Positions 17,765 to 27,154 of a DNA stretch of 64,000 nt are shown here, piece by piece. Positions within the stretch are counted from its first letter, which is position 1; each line of letters starts with the position of its first letter. The stretch comes from Slackia isoflavoniconvertens (GTDB lineage Bacteria; Actinomycetota; Coriobacteriia; Coriobacteriales; Eggerthellaceae), in NCBI RefSeq assembly GCF_003725955.1, contig NZ_QIBZ01000005.1:62001-126000 (forward strand). Direction: 5' to 3'. The notes under the pieces are model-generated. The model saw only the letters and a program-made list of their open reading frames with translations. It was not told the DNA's origin and made no database searches. The position numbers were made by a program, and so were the translations under genes.

Positions 17765-18067
17765 ATGGGCAGCAAAAAACGTTCGTCATGGTCGAAGCAG
17801 AAAGCGGAGTTTGCTGCTGGACTGGATGATTTTTCCGGCATGGATGATATATTCGCCCGCGAAGAGGCGCATCGGGAAAGGGCCAGCGCCGATCATGAGG
17901 CGGCGCGTCGTCGCAAGGCATGCGAGTCGAAGAACCGTTATGCTTCGCGTGCGGAGGCCGAAGAAAATCTTGCGTGGTGTGAGCATAATGGCAAGCGCGG
18001 CTTGTCTGTTTACCAGTGTCCCTACTGCGATGGTTGGCATCTCACGTCGCATCCCTGGGATGAATAA
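17765..18067 (+). CDS. Small conserved protein with zinc-knuckle-like C-terminus
   Basis: A 100-residue basic protein. The ATG at 17765 has GAGGAGG upstream. The C-terminal half reads KNRYASRAEAEENLAWCEHNGKR, then VYQCPYCDGWHLTSHP. The CPYCxGWHLT signature is common in small actinobacterial and phage proteins and probably forms a partial zinc ribbon. Nucleic-acid binding is plausible but unproved. It is divergent from pdxY and convergent with rsmJ, and ends at a shared terminator. Confidence 0.75.
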   Translation: MGSKKRSSWSKQKAEFAAGLDDFSGMDDIFAREEAHRERASADHEAARRRKACESKNRYASRAEAEENLAWCEHNGKRGLSVYQCPYCDGWHLTSHPWDE

Positions 18068-18101
18068 CGCGTCCTTTATTGCTTTGGTTTTATATCGTTT
18101 G

Positions 18102-18135
18102 AAAAGCGATGCGCGACATAGAGCGCATCGCTTTT
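18102..18135. terminator. Bidirectional intrinsic terminator
   Basis: AAAAGCGATGCGC / GCGCATCGCTTTT, a 13-bp perfect stem with an 8-nt loop and T-run, ending both the zinc-knuckle gene and rsmJ. Confidence 0.9.
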
Positions 18136-18813
18136 TTATTGGAGCTTCGTGCTTGGCGGAACCAGCACGTCGTAACGTACCGCCTTGCCCGTAATCGAAT
18201 AACTTGGCTTTATCCCGGCAAGGTGTCCCCCCTTCACGGGGCGTTTAATAACGACCTTGCGGGGACCGGCTGCGAACGCAGCGCGGATAAGCGTTTCTTC
18301 TTCCGCTTCATCGCAGGGGTTTTCGAGCACATGCAGGAGCTGGAACTTCTTCTTCACCGCAGCGCTTTTTTGGCGTGCGGGAAACATTGGATCAAGGTAA
18401 ATCACGTCGGGAGGTATATCGTCCGATTTCACGAGTGCCGCGAGGTACCGAAGGCTGTCGCCACGTTCGAGCGACATTCTTTTCGCTATGCCAGATACCA
18501 CCGGGTTATTACCAGCCCTCGAAAGGCCATCTTCCAGAAGCGCCGCGATGGTTTCGTCGCGCTCGAACATGCGCACCGTGAAGCCTGCTGCGGCGAGCAA
18601 AAAGGAATCTTGGCCAAGGCCGGCAGTGCAGTCGATGGCGGTAGGGGATTGTGCCCCTTTGACTTTCGCCGCCTTTACAAGCAACTCTTGCTGAAGCCGT
18701 CCAGGTTTTATACGGGGAAGCATCTCTTCGAAATCGCAACGTAGTTCCATGTTGTCGCCTACGAGGGTTAGTCCCGCATCTGTTTCGCGTAGCTCGACCG
18801 ATTTCGGTGCCAT
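18136..18813 (-). CDS. rsmJ: 16S rRNA (guanine-1516-N2)-methyltransferase
   Basis: A 225-residue class I methyltransferase. IDCTAGLGQDSFLLAAAGF is the SAM-binding motif I in its RsmJ form. It is followed by RMFERDETIAALLEDGLSRA, then VIYLDPMFPARQKSAAVKKK (the DPMFP catalytic region and its lysine tail) and VVIKRPVKG. Each has a clear match in E. coli RsmJ. It would methylate G1516 of 16S rRNA. The ATG at 18813 with GGGAGAAG upstream is preferred over the one at 18831. Convergent with the small zinc-knuckle gene. Confidence 0.88.
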   Translation of the reverse strand: MAPKSVELRETDAGLTLVGDNMELRCDFEEMLPRIKPGRLQQELLVKAAKVKGAQSPTAIDCTAGLGQDSFLLAAAGFTVRMFERDETIAALLEDGLSRAGNNPVVSGIAKRMSLERGDSLRYLAALVKSDDIPPDVIYLDPMFPARQKSAAVKKKFQLLHVLENPCDEAEEETLIRAAFAAGPRKVVIKRPVKGGHLAGIKPSYSITGKAVRYDVLVPPSTKLQ

Positions 18814-19246
18814 GTCTTCTCCCTCATGCATGATTGCCGATTTCTTTCATAGTGACAGCGTACCTGAATCGGACAATTCCAGGCGGTTCGTTTAGGAAAA
18901 GCGTATTTGCTTTGAATTGTCCCCTGTGGAAAAGAACAATGCGCAAACAGGGGAGCTTTACAAGGTAAATTGATAATGATAAAGCGTAAACATATCAACT
19001 ACTTTACGCTGCCGTTAGGTATGATACTAAACCTATTCTTTGTAACACTAATGCGCCGAATGACGGTTTTCGCATGTATTCCGAACAGGTATGGCCATAT
19101 GCCCCATGCGTTCCTTCGCCTTTTCGTCGATGAAATGCACCGTTTGATATTCCTTGGGGGCACGACTTCTTTTCTCGCGGTACCATAAATCCAACTGTTT
19201 GAAAATCGAGCTGCTGTTGCAGGCGATTGGTCAAGGAGGCCCGTGT
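18814..19246. other. Intergenic region upstream of fbp
   Basis: No gene supported. AT-rich around 18960-19050. It contains an 8-bp inverted repeat AGCGTAAA (18983-18990) / TTTACGCT (19003-19010), a possible operator. No riboswitch recognised. Confidence 0.4.
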
Positions 19247-21208
19247 ATGGATGCTGCTGAAAAGCGCTATCTCGAACTTCTTTCACGCTCGTTTCCTACG
19301 GTCGCAAAAGCGTCCGCCGAAGTTATAAACCTGAGCGCGATTCTTAATTTGCCGAAGGGCACGGAGTTCTTCGCTTCCGATATTCATGGCGAATACGAGG
19401 CGTTCTCGCATATCCTTCGAAATGGCTCGGGCTCGATTCGCCTGAAGATCGATGATGTGTTTGGCGACGAACTCTCGAAGGAAGAAAAGCGCACGCTCGC
19501 AACGCTGATTTATTACCCCCGGGAGAAATCTCGTTTGGAGCTTTCGAAGGTTTCGGATGTGGCTGCGTGGTACGGAAAAATGCTGCCGCGTCTGATTGCC
19601 GTATGCAAACGTGCCGCGCGTAAATACACCCGTTCTCGTGTTCGCAAAGCCTTGCCCGAAGACTTCGCTTACATCATCGAAGAGCTTATGTATGCCGATA
19701 CGCGCAACTTCGATAAAGAAGCGTATTACGCTGCCATCGTCGATGCCGTTGTAAGAACTGGCAGGGGGCCTGCATTTGTTGAAGCGTTGTGTGGGCTGAT
19801 TCAACGTTTGGCCATTGAGCGATTGCATATTATTGGCGATATTTACGATCGCGGCCCTCATCCTGATGCGATCATGGAGACCCTTATCGATCACCATTCG
19901 GTCGATATTCAGTGGGGCAATCATGACATCGTGTGGATGGGCGCTTCGCTCGGCCAGCGCGGCTGTATTGCTCATGTCGTGCGAAACTGCGCGCGTTACG
20001 GAAACCTTTCGATTCTCGAAGATGCCTACGGAATCAATATTTTGCCTTTGGCTCGTTTCGCGCTTGATGCGTATAAAGACGACCCCTGCGTCGGCTTCGC
20101 TCTGAAGGGCCACCCTGACACCATGTCAGAAGCCGAGATTCTGATGAACGTGAAAATCCAAAAGGCGATGGCCATCATTCAATTCAAGGTCGAAGGTGCG
20201 CTTATCGATGAGAACCCGGCATTCGGCCTCCAGAGTCGCAAGCTGCTCGATAAGATCGATTACGAACGCGGCACTGTGGTGTGCGACGGCGTGGAATACG
20301 AACTGACCGACAAGATGTTCCCGACCATCGATCCTTGCGACCCATATAAGCTCACGCCTGGCGAGCAGGACGTCATGGATCGCTTGGTTTCTGCGTTCAC
20401 GGGGTGCGAAAAGCTGCAGCGCCATATGCGTTTCTTCCTGAAAACGGGTAGCCTTTATAAAATCGACAACGGTAACCTGCTGTTCCATGCATGCGTTCCC
20501 TTGAATGCTGATGGCAGTTTGAAAGAAGTCGATGTTTTCGGTAAGAAGCTTAAAGGCCGCGCACTCTATGACGAAATGGAGCGATGGGTGCGCATCGCGT
20601 TTTTCGACGAGGATGCTGAAATGCGCAAGCGCGGCGCCGATATGCTGTGGTATTTGTGGCTGGGCGAGGGGTCTCCCTTGTTTGCGAAGAGCAAGATGGC
20701 AACTTTCGAGCTCTATCTTATTGCCGATAAGGCAGCGCGCAAAGAGGTGAAGAACCCCTTCTATACGCTTCTCGACAACGAGGACGTGTTTGCGGGTATC
20801 TTCCGTGATTTTGGCCTTGACCCTGAAACGTCTCATATCATTTGCGGCCATGTACCCGTGAAAGTGAAAGATGGCGAAGACCCGGTGAAATGCAATGGCA
20901 AGGTCATCATGATCGACGGTGGTTTCTCGAAAGCGTATCAGCCTACAACGGGCATTGCGGGCTATACGCTTATCTCGAATTCGCACGGTTTTGTGCTCGC
21001 CGCGCACGAGCCCCTCGAATCGGCCCAAGCCGCCGTTGAGCGTGAGCTTGATATTCATTCTTCGCGTCGTGTAGTGGAACGCGTAGGCGTGCGCACGCTT
21101 GTTGCCGATACCGATACGGGCGCGAAGCTCAAGGCGCACGTTGCCGATTTGGAGCGTTTGCTTGAAGCGTATCGCCATGGCGATATTCCCGAGCGGAAAA
21201 AATCGTAG
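19247..21208 (+). CDS. fbp: Class III fructose-1,6-bisphosphatase
   Basis: A 653-residue metallophosphatase of the Firmicutes class III type, not related to the E. coli enzyme. Metal-ligand motifs of the calcineurin fold are visible: FFASDIHGEYEAF (residues 41-53), IGDIYDRGPHPDAIM, WGNHDIVWMG, and CGHVPVKVKDGE followed by MIDGGFSKAY near the C-terminus. The ATG at 19247 has AAGGAGG seven bases upstream; the open frame before it is not similar to the family. It converts fructose 1,6-bisphosphate to fructose 6-phosphate, the committing step of gluconeogenesis. Monocistronic with a terminator 75 bp downstream. Confidence 0.95.
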   Translation: MDAAEKRYLELLSRSFPTVAKASAEVINLSAILNLPKGTEFFASDIHGEYEAFSHILRNGSGSIRLKIDDVFGDELSKEEKRTLATLIYYPREKSRLELSKVSDVAAWYGKMLPRLIAVCKRAARKYTRSRVRKALPEDFAYIIEELMYADTRNFDKEAYYAAIVDAVVRTGRGPAFVEALCGLIQRLAIERLHIIGDIYDRGPHPDAIMETLIDHHSVDIQWGNHDIVWMGASLGQRGCIAHVVRNCARYGNLSILEDAYGINILPLARFALDAYKDDPCVGFALKGHPDTMSEAEILMNVKIQKAMAIIQFKVEGALIDENPAFGLQSRKLLDKIDYERGTVVCDGVEYELTDKMFPTIDPCDPYKLTPGEQDVMDRLVSAFTGCEKLQRHMRFFLKTGSLYKIDNGNLLFHACVPLNADGSLKEVDVFGKKLKGRALYDEMERWVRIAFFDEDAEMRKRGADMLWYLWLGEGSPLFAKSKMATFELYLIADKAARKEVKNPFYTLLDNEDVFAGIFRDFGLDPETSHIICGHVPVKVKDGEDPVKCNGKVIMIDGGFSKAYQPTTGIAGYTLISNSHGFVLAAHEPLESAQAAVERELDIHSSRRVVERVGVRTLVADTDTGAKLKAHVADLERLLEAYRHGDIPERKKS

Positions 21209-21281
21209 AATCGTTTTCTCCCATCCAGGCTTCGCCCTTTATTGATGCAGCGGGCGTGAGGGAACCCAGGTTGCGAACGAA

Positions 21282-21314
21282 AAGGCCGGACGCGCTTAAT
21301 GCTCGTCCGGCCTT
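21282..21314. terminator. Intrinsic terminator between fbp and mtnN
   Basis: AAGGCCGGACG / CGTCCGGCCTT, an 11-bp perfect stem. The T-run is better on the minus strand, so it mainly ends mtnN, but it may serve fbp too. Confidence 0.8.
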
Positions 21315-21334
21315 CTTGGTATAGCGAACCCTTT

Positions 21335-22048
21335 TTATGCGAGGCTCGAGATTGCGTGGATCACAAGTTCGGCGCAATGATGTGCTGCTTGGACTTCGAA
21401 GGTGGGATAGTCGACGCTCGATGACCCGTCGGCCTTGTCGGAAATTGCGCGCACGATTGCGCAGGGAGTGTTTGCAAGGTGGCACACGTTCGCGATGGCG
21501 GCGCCTTCCATCTCACAGCATTTGGCGTCGAAGGCTTTTGTGATGCGCTGCTTTTCGGAATCGCTGCATACGAAACGGTCGCCCGATGCGACGCGGCCCC
21601 TATGCGTCGTCACGCCAATTTTGGCTGCAGCGTCGACGACGGCGCAGCTGAGTTTTTCATCCATGGGGAAGGCGAGCGTGTCGGCGCCCGGCGTTTGGCC
21701 CACGGCGTAACCCAGGTTGCTTACGTCCATGATGTGGTTCACGGCATCGGTCGCCACAACCACATCGCCGATTTCAATGGCCGCGTCGAGCGAGCCGGCG
21801 ATGCCGGTGTTGAGCACTGCTCCCACGCCGAAACGGTCTATGAGGATTTGCGTGCAGGTGGCTGCGTTAACCATGCCCACGCCGCACTTCACAACGACGA
21901 CGCTCGTCTGGCCAATGACGCCTTCGATGAATTCCATGCCGGAAAACGCGGTCGTATGCACTTCGCCGCATTTCTGCATTTGCTTCTTGAGGAGTGCGAC
22001 CTCGACATCCATTGCGCCAATAATGCCGATGGTAGATTGAGATGCCAT
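21335..22048 (-). CDS. mtnN: 5'-methylthioadenosine/S-adenosylhomocysteine nucleosidase
   Basis: A 237-residue nucleosidase. IGIIGAMDVEVALLKKQM is the family N-terminus, VVVVKCGVGMVNAATC and LNTGIAGSL are the base/ribose-site segments, and CCEMEGAAIANVC with AIRAISD-like VRAISDKAD holds the catalytic Glu and Asp. It cleaves MTA and SAH to adenine plus the thioribose, in methionine salvage and autoinducer-2 pathways. The ATG at 22048 is preceded by GGAAGGA; the long N-terminal extension of the open frame is not homologous. Monocistronic. Confidence 0.93.
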   Translation of the reverse strand: MASQSTIGIIGAMDVEVALLKKQMQKCGEVHTTAFSGMEFIEGVIGQTSVVVVKCGVGMVNAATCTQILIDRFGVGAVLNTGIAGSLDAAIEIGDVVVATDAVNHIMDVSNLGYAVGQTPGADTLAFPMDEKLSCAVVDAAAKIGVTTHRGRVASGDRFVCSDSEKQRITKAFDAKCCEMEGAAIANVCHLANTPCAIVRAISDKADGSSSVDYPTFEVQAAHHCAELVIHAISSLA

Positions 22049-22350
22049 TCCATTCCTTCCATCTCGTCGTATCAAAGATCGAGCCTTGGTTCGTTTCTTG
22101 TTTTGGTTGCATCGTATCGCATTAATGTTGCCGCAGGCGTGCAACGATGCGTTCGTGTCAAAAAGCGAGACCCAGAACCGCTGAAATGCCATATGTAGGC
22201 CTAGCAACTTTTTAGTGAGTCGTGCCAAGATGGAAGTTGTGCCGCATTCGTGACTTTTCCCCAGATTGTGCGTGTTCGTAAAACATAGGTAAAACTTCGG
22301 TACAATAAACCGCGTCATGCATTTGGCCGCTTTTACATACGAGGTGCTTC
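22049..22350. other. Intergenic region between divergent mtnN and second pit
   Basis: No gene or structured RNA recognised. TACAAT at 22301-22306 is a plausible -10 box for the downstream phosphate transporter, with no clear -35. Confidence 0.3.
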
Positions 22351-23400
22351 GTGGCTCTCACGTTTTTTGATTTTTTGTCGCACGCAATGGCTCAGCCCAT
22401 TTTGTTCGTCATTTTGATTCTGGTCATTGGCGTAACTGCAGTTTCTGGCGCTACTGATGCCCCAAACGCTATCGCGACGGTCGTTTCTACTCGTTGTCTT
22501 TCCCCGAATGGCGCTATTGCGCTTGCCGCTGTGTTTAATTTCGTGGGCCTTGTGGGCATGACCTACATCTCTACCGCTGTGGCGAAAACCATGTTTGGCA
22601 TGGTCGACTTTTCAGGTGATACTAATTCAGCGTTATACGCTCTGGTTGCGGCTATGATAGGCGCCATTTTGTGGGGCATCGCGTGTTGGTATTTCGGCAT
22701 TCCGTGCTCGAAATCACATTCGTTGATCGCCGGCATTACCGGTGGCGCCATTGCCATGAACGGCTGGGCAGGCGTCGTTCCCACCGAATGGGCGAAGGTC
22801 ATTTACGGTATGGTTTTCTCCTTGGTCGCTGGTTTCGTGCTTGGCTGGCTTTTCACGCGCCTCATCGAGTGGATTTTCAAATTCGTGCAACGCCAGGCGG
22901 CCAATAAGCTTTTCACCATCATTCAAGACATTGCAGCGGTGGCGCTTTCCTTCTTGCACGGCGCTCAAGATGGTCAGAAATTCATGTCTATCGCCATGCT
23001 GGGCATCGCGCTTTCGTTCGGCAGCTCCACGCCCGATTCGAGCGGCTTTCCGCTGTGGATTATGGTTATTTGTTCCGCCGCCATTTCGCTCGGCACAATT
23101 TTGGGCGGCAAGCGCATCATCAAGTCGGTCGGCATGGATATGGTGAAGCTCGAGAAATATCAGGGCTGTGCGGCGAACTTCTCCACGACGTTTACGCTTT
23201 TGGTCGCGAGCCTTACTGGCATGCCGGTGTCGACGGGCCACTGCAACACGTCTGCCATTATGGGCGTGGGCGCCGCGAAATCGCTCAAGCGCGTGAATTG
23301 GTCCATTGCAAAAAACATGCTCATGGCGTGGATCATCACGTTTCCGGCATGCGGCTTTATTGGATTTTTGCTTGCGAAAATCTTCATGATGTTCGCCTAG
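22351..23400 (+). CDS. Second PiT-family inorganic phosphate transporter
   Basis: A 349-residue membrane protein of the PiT family, only distantly like the one at 8631. Signature segments are SGATDAPNAIATVVSTRCLS near residue 35 and LSFLHGAQDGQKFMSIAML after the central loop, plus STGHCNTSAIMGVGAAKS near the end. The start is GTG at 22351. No PhoU/DUF47 partner lies next to it. The cargo may be phosphate; some PiT relatives carry sulfate, which cannot be excluded. Confidence 0.87.
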   Translation: MALTFFDFLSHAMAQPILFVILILVIGVTAVSGATDAPNAIATVVSTRCLSPNGAIALAAVFNFVGLVGMTYISTAVAKTMFGMVDFSGDTNSALYALVAAMIGAILWGIACWYFGIPCSKSHSLIAGITGGAIAMNGWAGVVPTEWAKVIYGMVFSLVAGFVLGWLFTRLIEWIFKFVQRQAANKLFTIIQDIAAVALSFLHGAQDGQKFMSIAMLGIALSFGSSTPDSSGFPLWIMVICSAAISLGTILGGKRIIKSVGMDMVKLEKYQGCAANFSTTFTLLVASLTGMPVSTGHCNTSAIMGVGAAKSLKRVNWSIAKNMLMAWIITFPACGFIGFLLAKIFMMFA

Positions 23401-23538
23401 TTTCAGCTACAGGGGCTCTTGTCCGGCGTTCAATATGAAAAAACGAATTTGTTAACGTTTTTGAAACGAAAGCTTTAGCAAGTGCGTTACCCTGACATCT
23501 GCAATTTTATCGCTTTGATAGAGGCCGCTTTTGAGCAT

Positions 23539-23738
23539 TCAGTCACGGTGGTAAGCCGAACCAGCTTGCCGTGATGGTGAAGGCCGAAAGCCGAAGGGAC
23601 CGCATGGGTTCGTGTGCGGCGCCTTGGGGCGGCGGGGAATACCCGTCGCACTGTCGCGGGAACGCGGAGTGCTATCGAAGCTGACGTTTCGCGTGCGCGA
23701 TCGGCGGCTTGCGGCATTTCGCCCGAGGCCGCCTTTTT
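23539..23738 (+). promoter_or_regulatory. Structured leader with intrinsic terminator upstream of the glycyl radical enzyme gene
   Basis: The roughly 200 nt before the gene can form several hairpins. CACGG...CCGTG encloses GGTAAGC/GCTTGCC (about 23544-23573); GGC-CGAAA-GCC is a GNRA-like hairpin; CCGCA...TGCGG has a GGTTCG loop. The last is GGCGGC (23703-23708) / GCCGCC (23728-23733) followed by five T, ending only nine bases before the ribosome binding site. A terminator in this place implies attenuation or a riboswitch. I could not assign a known class; a short resemblance to the cobalamin core was rejected. Confidence 0.55.
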
Positions 23739-23757
23739 CGTTATATGGAGGAATGCA

Positions 23758-26127
23758 ATGCGTACGCCACGTATCGATCGCATGAGGGAACGCCATTTCA
23801 GCACGACGCCGTGTATTACGGCCGAACATTTGGTACTGCAAACGCAGGCTTACAAGCAGTTTGCGGGCGATGCGGTGCCCGTTTTCCGCGCGAAGGTCGT
23901 CAATCATATTCTTGAACACATGAGCTGCATGATTTTCGATGACGAGCTTATTGTGGGTACGCCAACGAATGCCTATCGCGGTGCGAATCTGCATCCCGAT
24001 TTCCAAAGCAGCAGCTGGTACGTGCGCGATATCGATGAATTCAGCACACGTCCAAAGGACCCTTATCGTATTTCGCCTGAAGACAAGGCGACCATTCTGG
24101 AAACTCTGCCGTATTGGCAGGGCAAATCGATGGAAGATATTTCCGATGCCGCGATGCCTGAATATATTCAGCAGCTCGAGGCCGACGATATTTTGTGCGT
24201 TGGCTTGGAGAATGGCGTGTCGGGAGAGACGACGTGCGACCATGAAAAAGTGCTGCGTGTGGGTATGCGCGGATATATCGAGGAATGCCAGCGCAACATT
24301 GATTCGTGCGTTCCGCAAACCCAGGAAGACGCTGCGAAGGTCGATTTCTGGCGCGCATGCATTATTCAGGCGCAGGGCCTTGTGACGTATGCTCATCGCA
24401 TGGCCGACGAGGCGGAGCGTCAGGCTGCGGCATGCTCCAACGAGGTGCGCGCTGCCGAGCTGCGCCGTATCGCCGAGAATTGCCGCGTCGTTCCTGAAAA
24501 CCCACCGCAAACCTTTGCCCAGGCGGTGCAAATGGTGTGGTTCGTGCACGTGATGTTCCATATTGAGGTGTGCACGACGGCATGCGGTTTTGGCCGCTTC
24601 GACCAGTATATGTGGCCTTTCTATAAAAAAGACGTCATCGATGAAGATATTCTTACGCGCGATGAGGCGCTCGAGCTCGTCGAATGCCTGTATCTGAAGG
24701 CGTGCGAGGTGTATGAGGTGCGCGATACGTGGTACGCTACGGCATTCGCGGGCTATCCCATGTGGCAGATTCTTGTGGTGGGCGGCATGAAGCGCGACGG
24801 AAGCGATGCGAGCAACGATTTGTCGCTTCTGTGCCTGCAGGCAGCCGACGATTTGCAAACCACGCAGCCCGTCATGGCGTTGCGCGTATGTGACACCACG
24901 CCGCACGAGCTCATCGACTTCGGATGCAAAATGATTCAAGAAGGCCAGGCCAACCCTGGTTTCTTCAACGACGAAACCGCTATGAAGATGGCGCTTGGCA
25001 AAGGCGGTACGCTCGAAGATGCGCGCGATTGGACCATTGTCGGCTGCATTCAGGCGGGCCCTGGCGGCGGCGGAACCGATGGCAGCCCTGATGCGGGATA
25101 CGTGAACATGGGCAAGATGGTCGAGTTTGTGCTGCACAATGGCATCGACCCGCGCACGGGCAAGCTCATGGGCTTGCGCACGGGCGATCCGCGCGAATTC
25201 ACCAATATCGAGCAGTTTAAAGACGCTCTGAAGAAGCAAATCATTCATGCGTATGATCAAATTCGCATTGGCTACAACCTGATGCAATCTATCCATATGA
25301 ATCGCTACCCGGTGATTTTTGCGAGTATGGTCACGGCGGGCTGCGTGGAAAGCGGCAAGTCGGTGCAGCAGGGCGGAGCACGCGTTTCGACCTGCGGCAT
25401 GTATGTGACGGGCGCGGCGAATTTGGCCGACTGCATTGCCGCCGTTGAGAAGTGTGTTTTTGAAGACGGCGACGTGACGATGGATGAGCTCATCGCCGCC
25501 TGCGACGCGAATTTCGAAGGCTACGAGCGCCTGCGCCAGCTGCTGCTCAACAAGCCTGAGAAATACGGCAACGATTCGCCCCATGTCGATGGCATTTATC
25601 GCGAAATGATGCACTATGTGGCCGACGAGGTTCAAAGCTGGCCCGATGCACGTGGTGGCCATTATGCGTTTGGCATTGACTCGCAAACGATGAACATCCC
25701 ACATGGCGAAGTGACTGGCGCGTTGCCCGATGGCCGCCTGGCGGGTGAGGCTTTCTGCGATGCGTCGAGCCCCATGATGGGCCGCGATATTTGCGGACCT
25801 ACGGCCACGGTGAAGTCGGTTGCCGCGATTGACCAGCCCGATTTGCAGGAAGGCGCGCTGTTCAACCTGCGCTTCGACCCCAAGGGCGTGCAGGGCGAAG
25901 GCGGCCGCCGCATTATCGAAGGCGTGATTCGTACGTTCTTCCAGCATGGTGGCGAGCATATTCAAATCAACGTCGTCGATAATAAAACATTGCTCGCAGC
26001 TCAGGAAAACCCGGAGCACTATCGCGGCCTTATGGTGCGCGTCGCTGGATACATGGCGTATTTCACTGAGCTCGACCGCTCTGCGCAAGATGCGATTATC
26101 GCGCGCACTGCACACCTGTCAGCATAA
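23758..26127 (+). CDS. Glycyl radical enzyme of unassigned substrate (PFL/dehydratase-like)
   Basis: A 789-residue glycyl radical enzyme. The ATG at 23758 has GGAGG upstream. The C-terminal radical site is RVAGYMAYF with Gly764. The active-site loop reads VGCIQAGPGGGGTDG, with the thiyl Cys at about residue 430. Known dehydratases and lyases (glycerol, propanediol, choline, hydroxyproline) have GCVE, where the Glu is the general base; here the position is Gln. That argues against a standard diol-dehydratase or HypD reaction, and it lacks the adjacent Cys pair of pyruvate formate-lyase. Operon with an activase (15 bp on) and a NhaC-type transporter, which suggests a carboxylate or other imported anaerobic substrate. 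Preceded by a terminator-ended leader. Confidence 0.88.
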   Translation: MRTPRIDRMRERHFSTTPCITAEHLVLQTQAYKQFAGDAVPVFRAKVVNHILEHMSCMIFDDELIVGTPTNAYRGANLHPDFQSSSWYVRDIDEFSTRPKDPYRISPEDKATILETLPYWQGKSMEDISDAAMPEYIQQLEADDILCVGLENGVSGETTCDHEKVLRVGMRGYIEECQRNIDSCVPQTQEDAAKVDFWRACIIQAQGLVTYAHRMADEAERQAAACSNEVRAAELRRIAENCRVVPENPPQTFAQAVQMVWFVHVMFHIEVCTTACGFGRFDQYMWPFYKKDVIDEDILTRDEALELVECLYLKACEVYEVRDTWYATAFAGYPMWQILVVGGMKRDGSDASNDLSLLCLQAADDLQTTQPVMALRVCDTTPHELIDFGCKMIQEGQANPGFFNDETAMKMALGKGGTLEDARDWTIVGCIQAGPGGGGTDGSPDAGYVNMGKMVEFVLHNGIDPRTGKLMGLRTGDPREFTNIEQFKDALKKQIIHAYDQIRIGYNLMQSIHMNRYPVIFASMVTAGCVESGKSVQQGGARVSTCGMYVTGAANLADCIAAVEKCVFEDGDVTMDELIAACDANFEGYERLRQLLLNKPEKYGNDSPHVDGIYREMMHYVADEVQSWPDARGGHYAFGIDSQTMNIPHGEVTGALPDGRLAGEAFCDASSPMMGRDICGPTATVKSVAAIDQPDLQEGALFNLRFDPKGVQGEGGRRIIEGVIRTFFQHGGEHIQINVVDNKTLLAAQENPEHYRGLMVRVAGYMAYFTELDRSAQDAIIARTAHLSA

Positions 26128-26142
26128 GACGAAGGCTGGCTC

Positions 26143-27105
26143 GTGGGTTTCGACGATTTCGATGTGGAATTGAATACGGAAGGGGAGCCTTCGGCTCTTG
26201 TCGGCAGCATTCAAAAGTTTTCGACCGAAGATGGGCCGGGTATTCGCACGACGGTGTTTTTGAAGGGCTGTCCGCTGAAGTGCGCGTGGTGCCACAATCC
26301 TGAGCTCATCAAGAATGAGCAGCAGCTCATCGTGAGCCCCTCGAATTGCATCGGCTGTGGACATTGCGTCGAAGTGTGTTCGGCCCATGCCATTTCTTTC
26401 GGCGATGCCGGCGTTTCAATCGACCGCTCACGATGCACGGTGTGTTTGGCTTGTGCCGATGGCTGTTTTGCAAATGCGCTGCGCCCCGTTGCGCGGCTCA
26501 TGACGGTTGGCGAGGTGCTTGCCGAGGTCGAGAAAGACAAGGGATTCTACGACAATACGGGCGGCGGTCTCACGGTGAGCGGTGGGGAAGTGCTCGCTCA
26601 TGCGGAATTCGCCGGCGCGCTCATTGACGCCGCTGCGGCTCGAGGCATTTCAAGCTGCGTGGACACGTCGGGCTTTGGCTCGTCGCGGGCTTTGCTCGAA
26701 CTTGTCTCTCGTCCTGGCGTGACCGATGTGCTGTTCGACATCAAGGCCGTCGATGACGAGGTTCATCGCGAATTCGTGGGCGTTTCGGTTGAGCCGATTC
26801 TCGCGAACGTGCGGTTGCTTTCGGCCGATGAGGCGATTCTTCCAAAGATTACGGTGCGCATGCCGCTTATCGCTGGAGTGAACGACGGTGAAGCTGCCAT
26901 TCGAGCGGCGGGCGATATAGTTCGCGAATGCGGCATTCGTCGCATCACACTTTTGCCTTACCACGAGCTCGGCATCGCTAAAGCTCGCAATATTGGTTCG
27001 CAGCAGCAAGAATTCACTGCGCCGAGCGACGAGAGGGTCGCCGAAATCAAACGGTATTTCGAAGATGACGTCGGAGCGAGGACGGAAGTGCTCGGGAAAC
27101 TCTAA
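26143..27105 (+). CDS. Glycyl radical enzyme activase (radical SAM, with ferredoxin-type clusters)
   Basis: A 320-residue radical SAM enzyme. IQKFSTEDGPGIRTTVFLKGC leads to the motif CPLKCAWC (CxxxCxxC). Two extra 4Fe-4S motifs follow, CIGCGHCVEVC and CTVCLACADGC, the arrangement of activases for non-PFL glycyl radical enzymes. GGGLTVSGGEVL carries the GGE motif. It installs the glycyl radical on the enzyme encoded 15 bp upstream. The GTG start at 26143 has GAAGG upstream. Partner assignment is by operon position and is strong. Confidence 0.93.
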   Translation: MGFDDFDVELNTEGEPSALVGSIQKFSTEDGPGIRTTVFLKGCPLKCAWCHNPELIKNEQQLIVSPSNCIGCGHCVEVCSAHAISFGDAGVSIDRSRCTVCLACADGCFANALRPVARLMTVGEVLAEVEKDKGFYDNTGGGLTVSGGEVLAHAEFAGALIDAAAARGISSCVDTSGFGSSRALLELVSRPGVTDVLFDIKAVDDEVHREFVGVSVEPILANVRLLSADEAILPKITVRMPLIAGVNDGEAAIRAAGDIVRECGIRRITLLPYHELGIAKARNIGSQQQEFTAPSDERVAEIKRYFEDDVGARTEVLGKL

Positions 27106-27154
27106 GGTTTTCTTTGAATGATAGAACCAACCATCAATACTTAGGAGGAAAACA

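Noticed and set aside
23640-23690. Cobalamin riboswitch, suggested by CCCGTCGCACTGT
   Set aside because: The neighbouring conserved hairpin and the B12 box are missing or wrongly spaced; only a short string matches.
23539-26115. 858-residue open frame antisense to the glycyl radical enzyme
   Set aside because: His- and Arg-rich shadow of a clear gene on the other strand.
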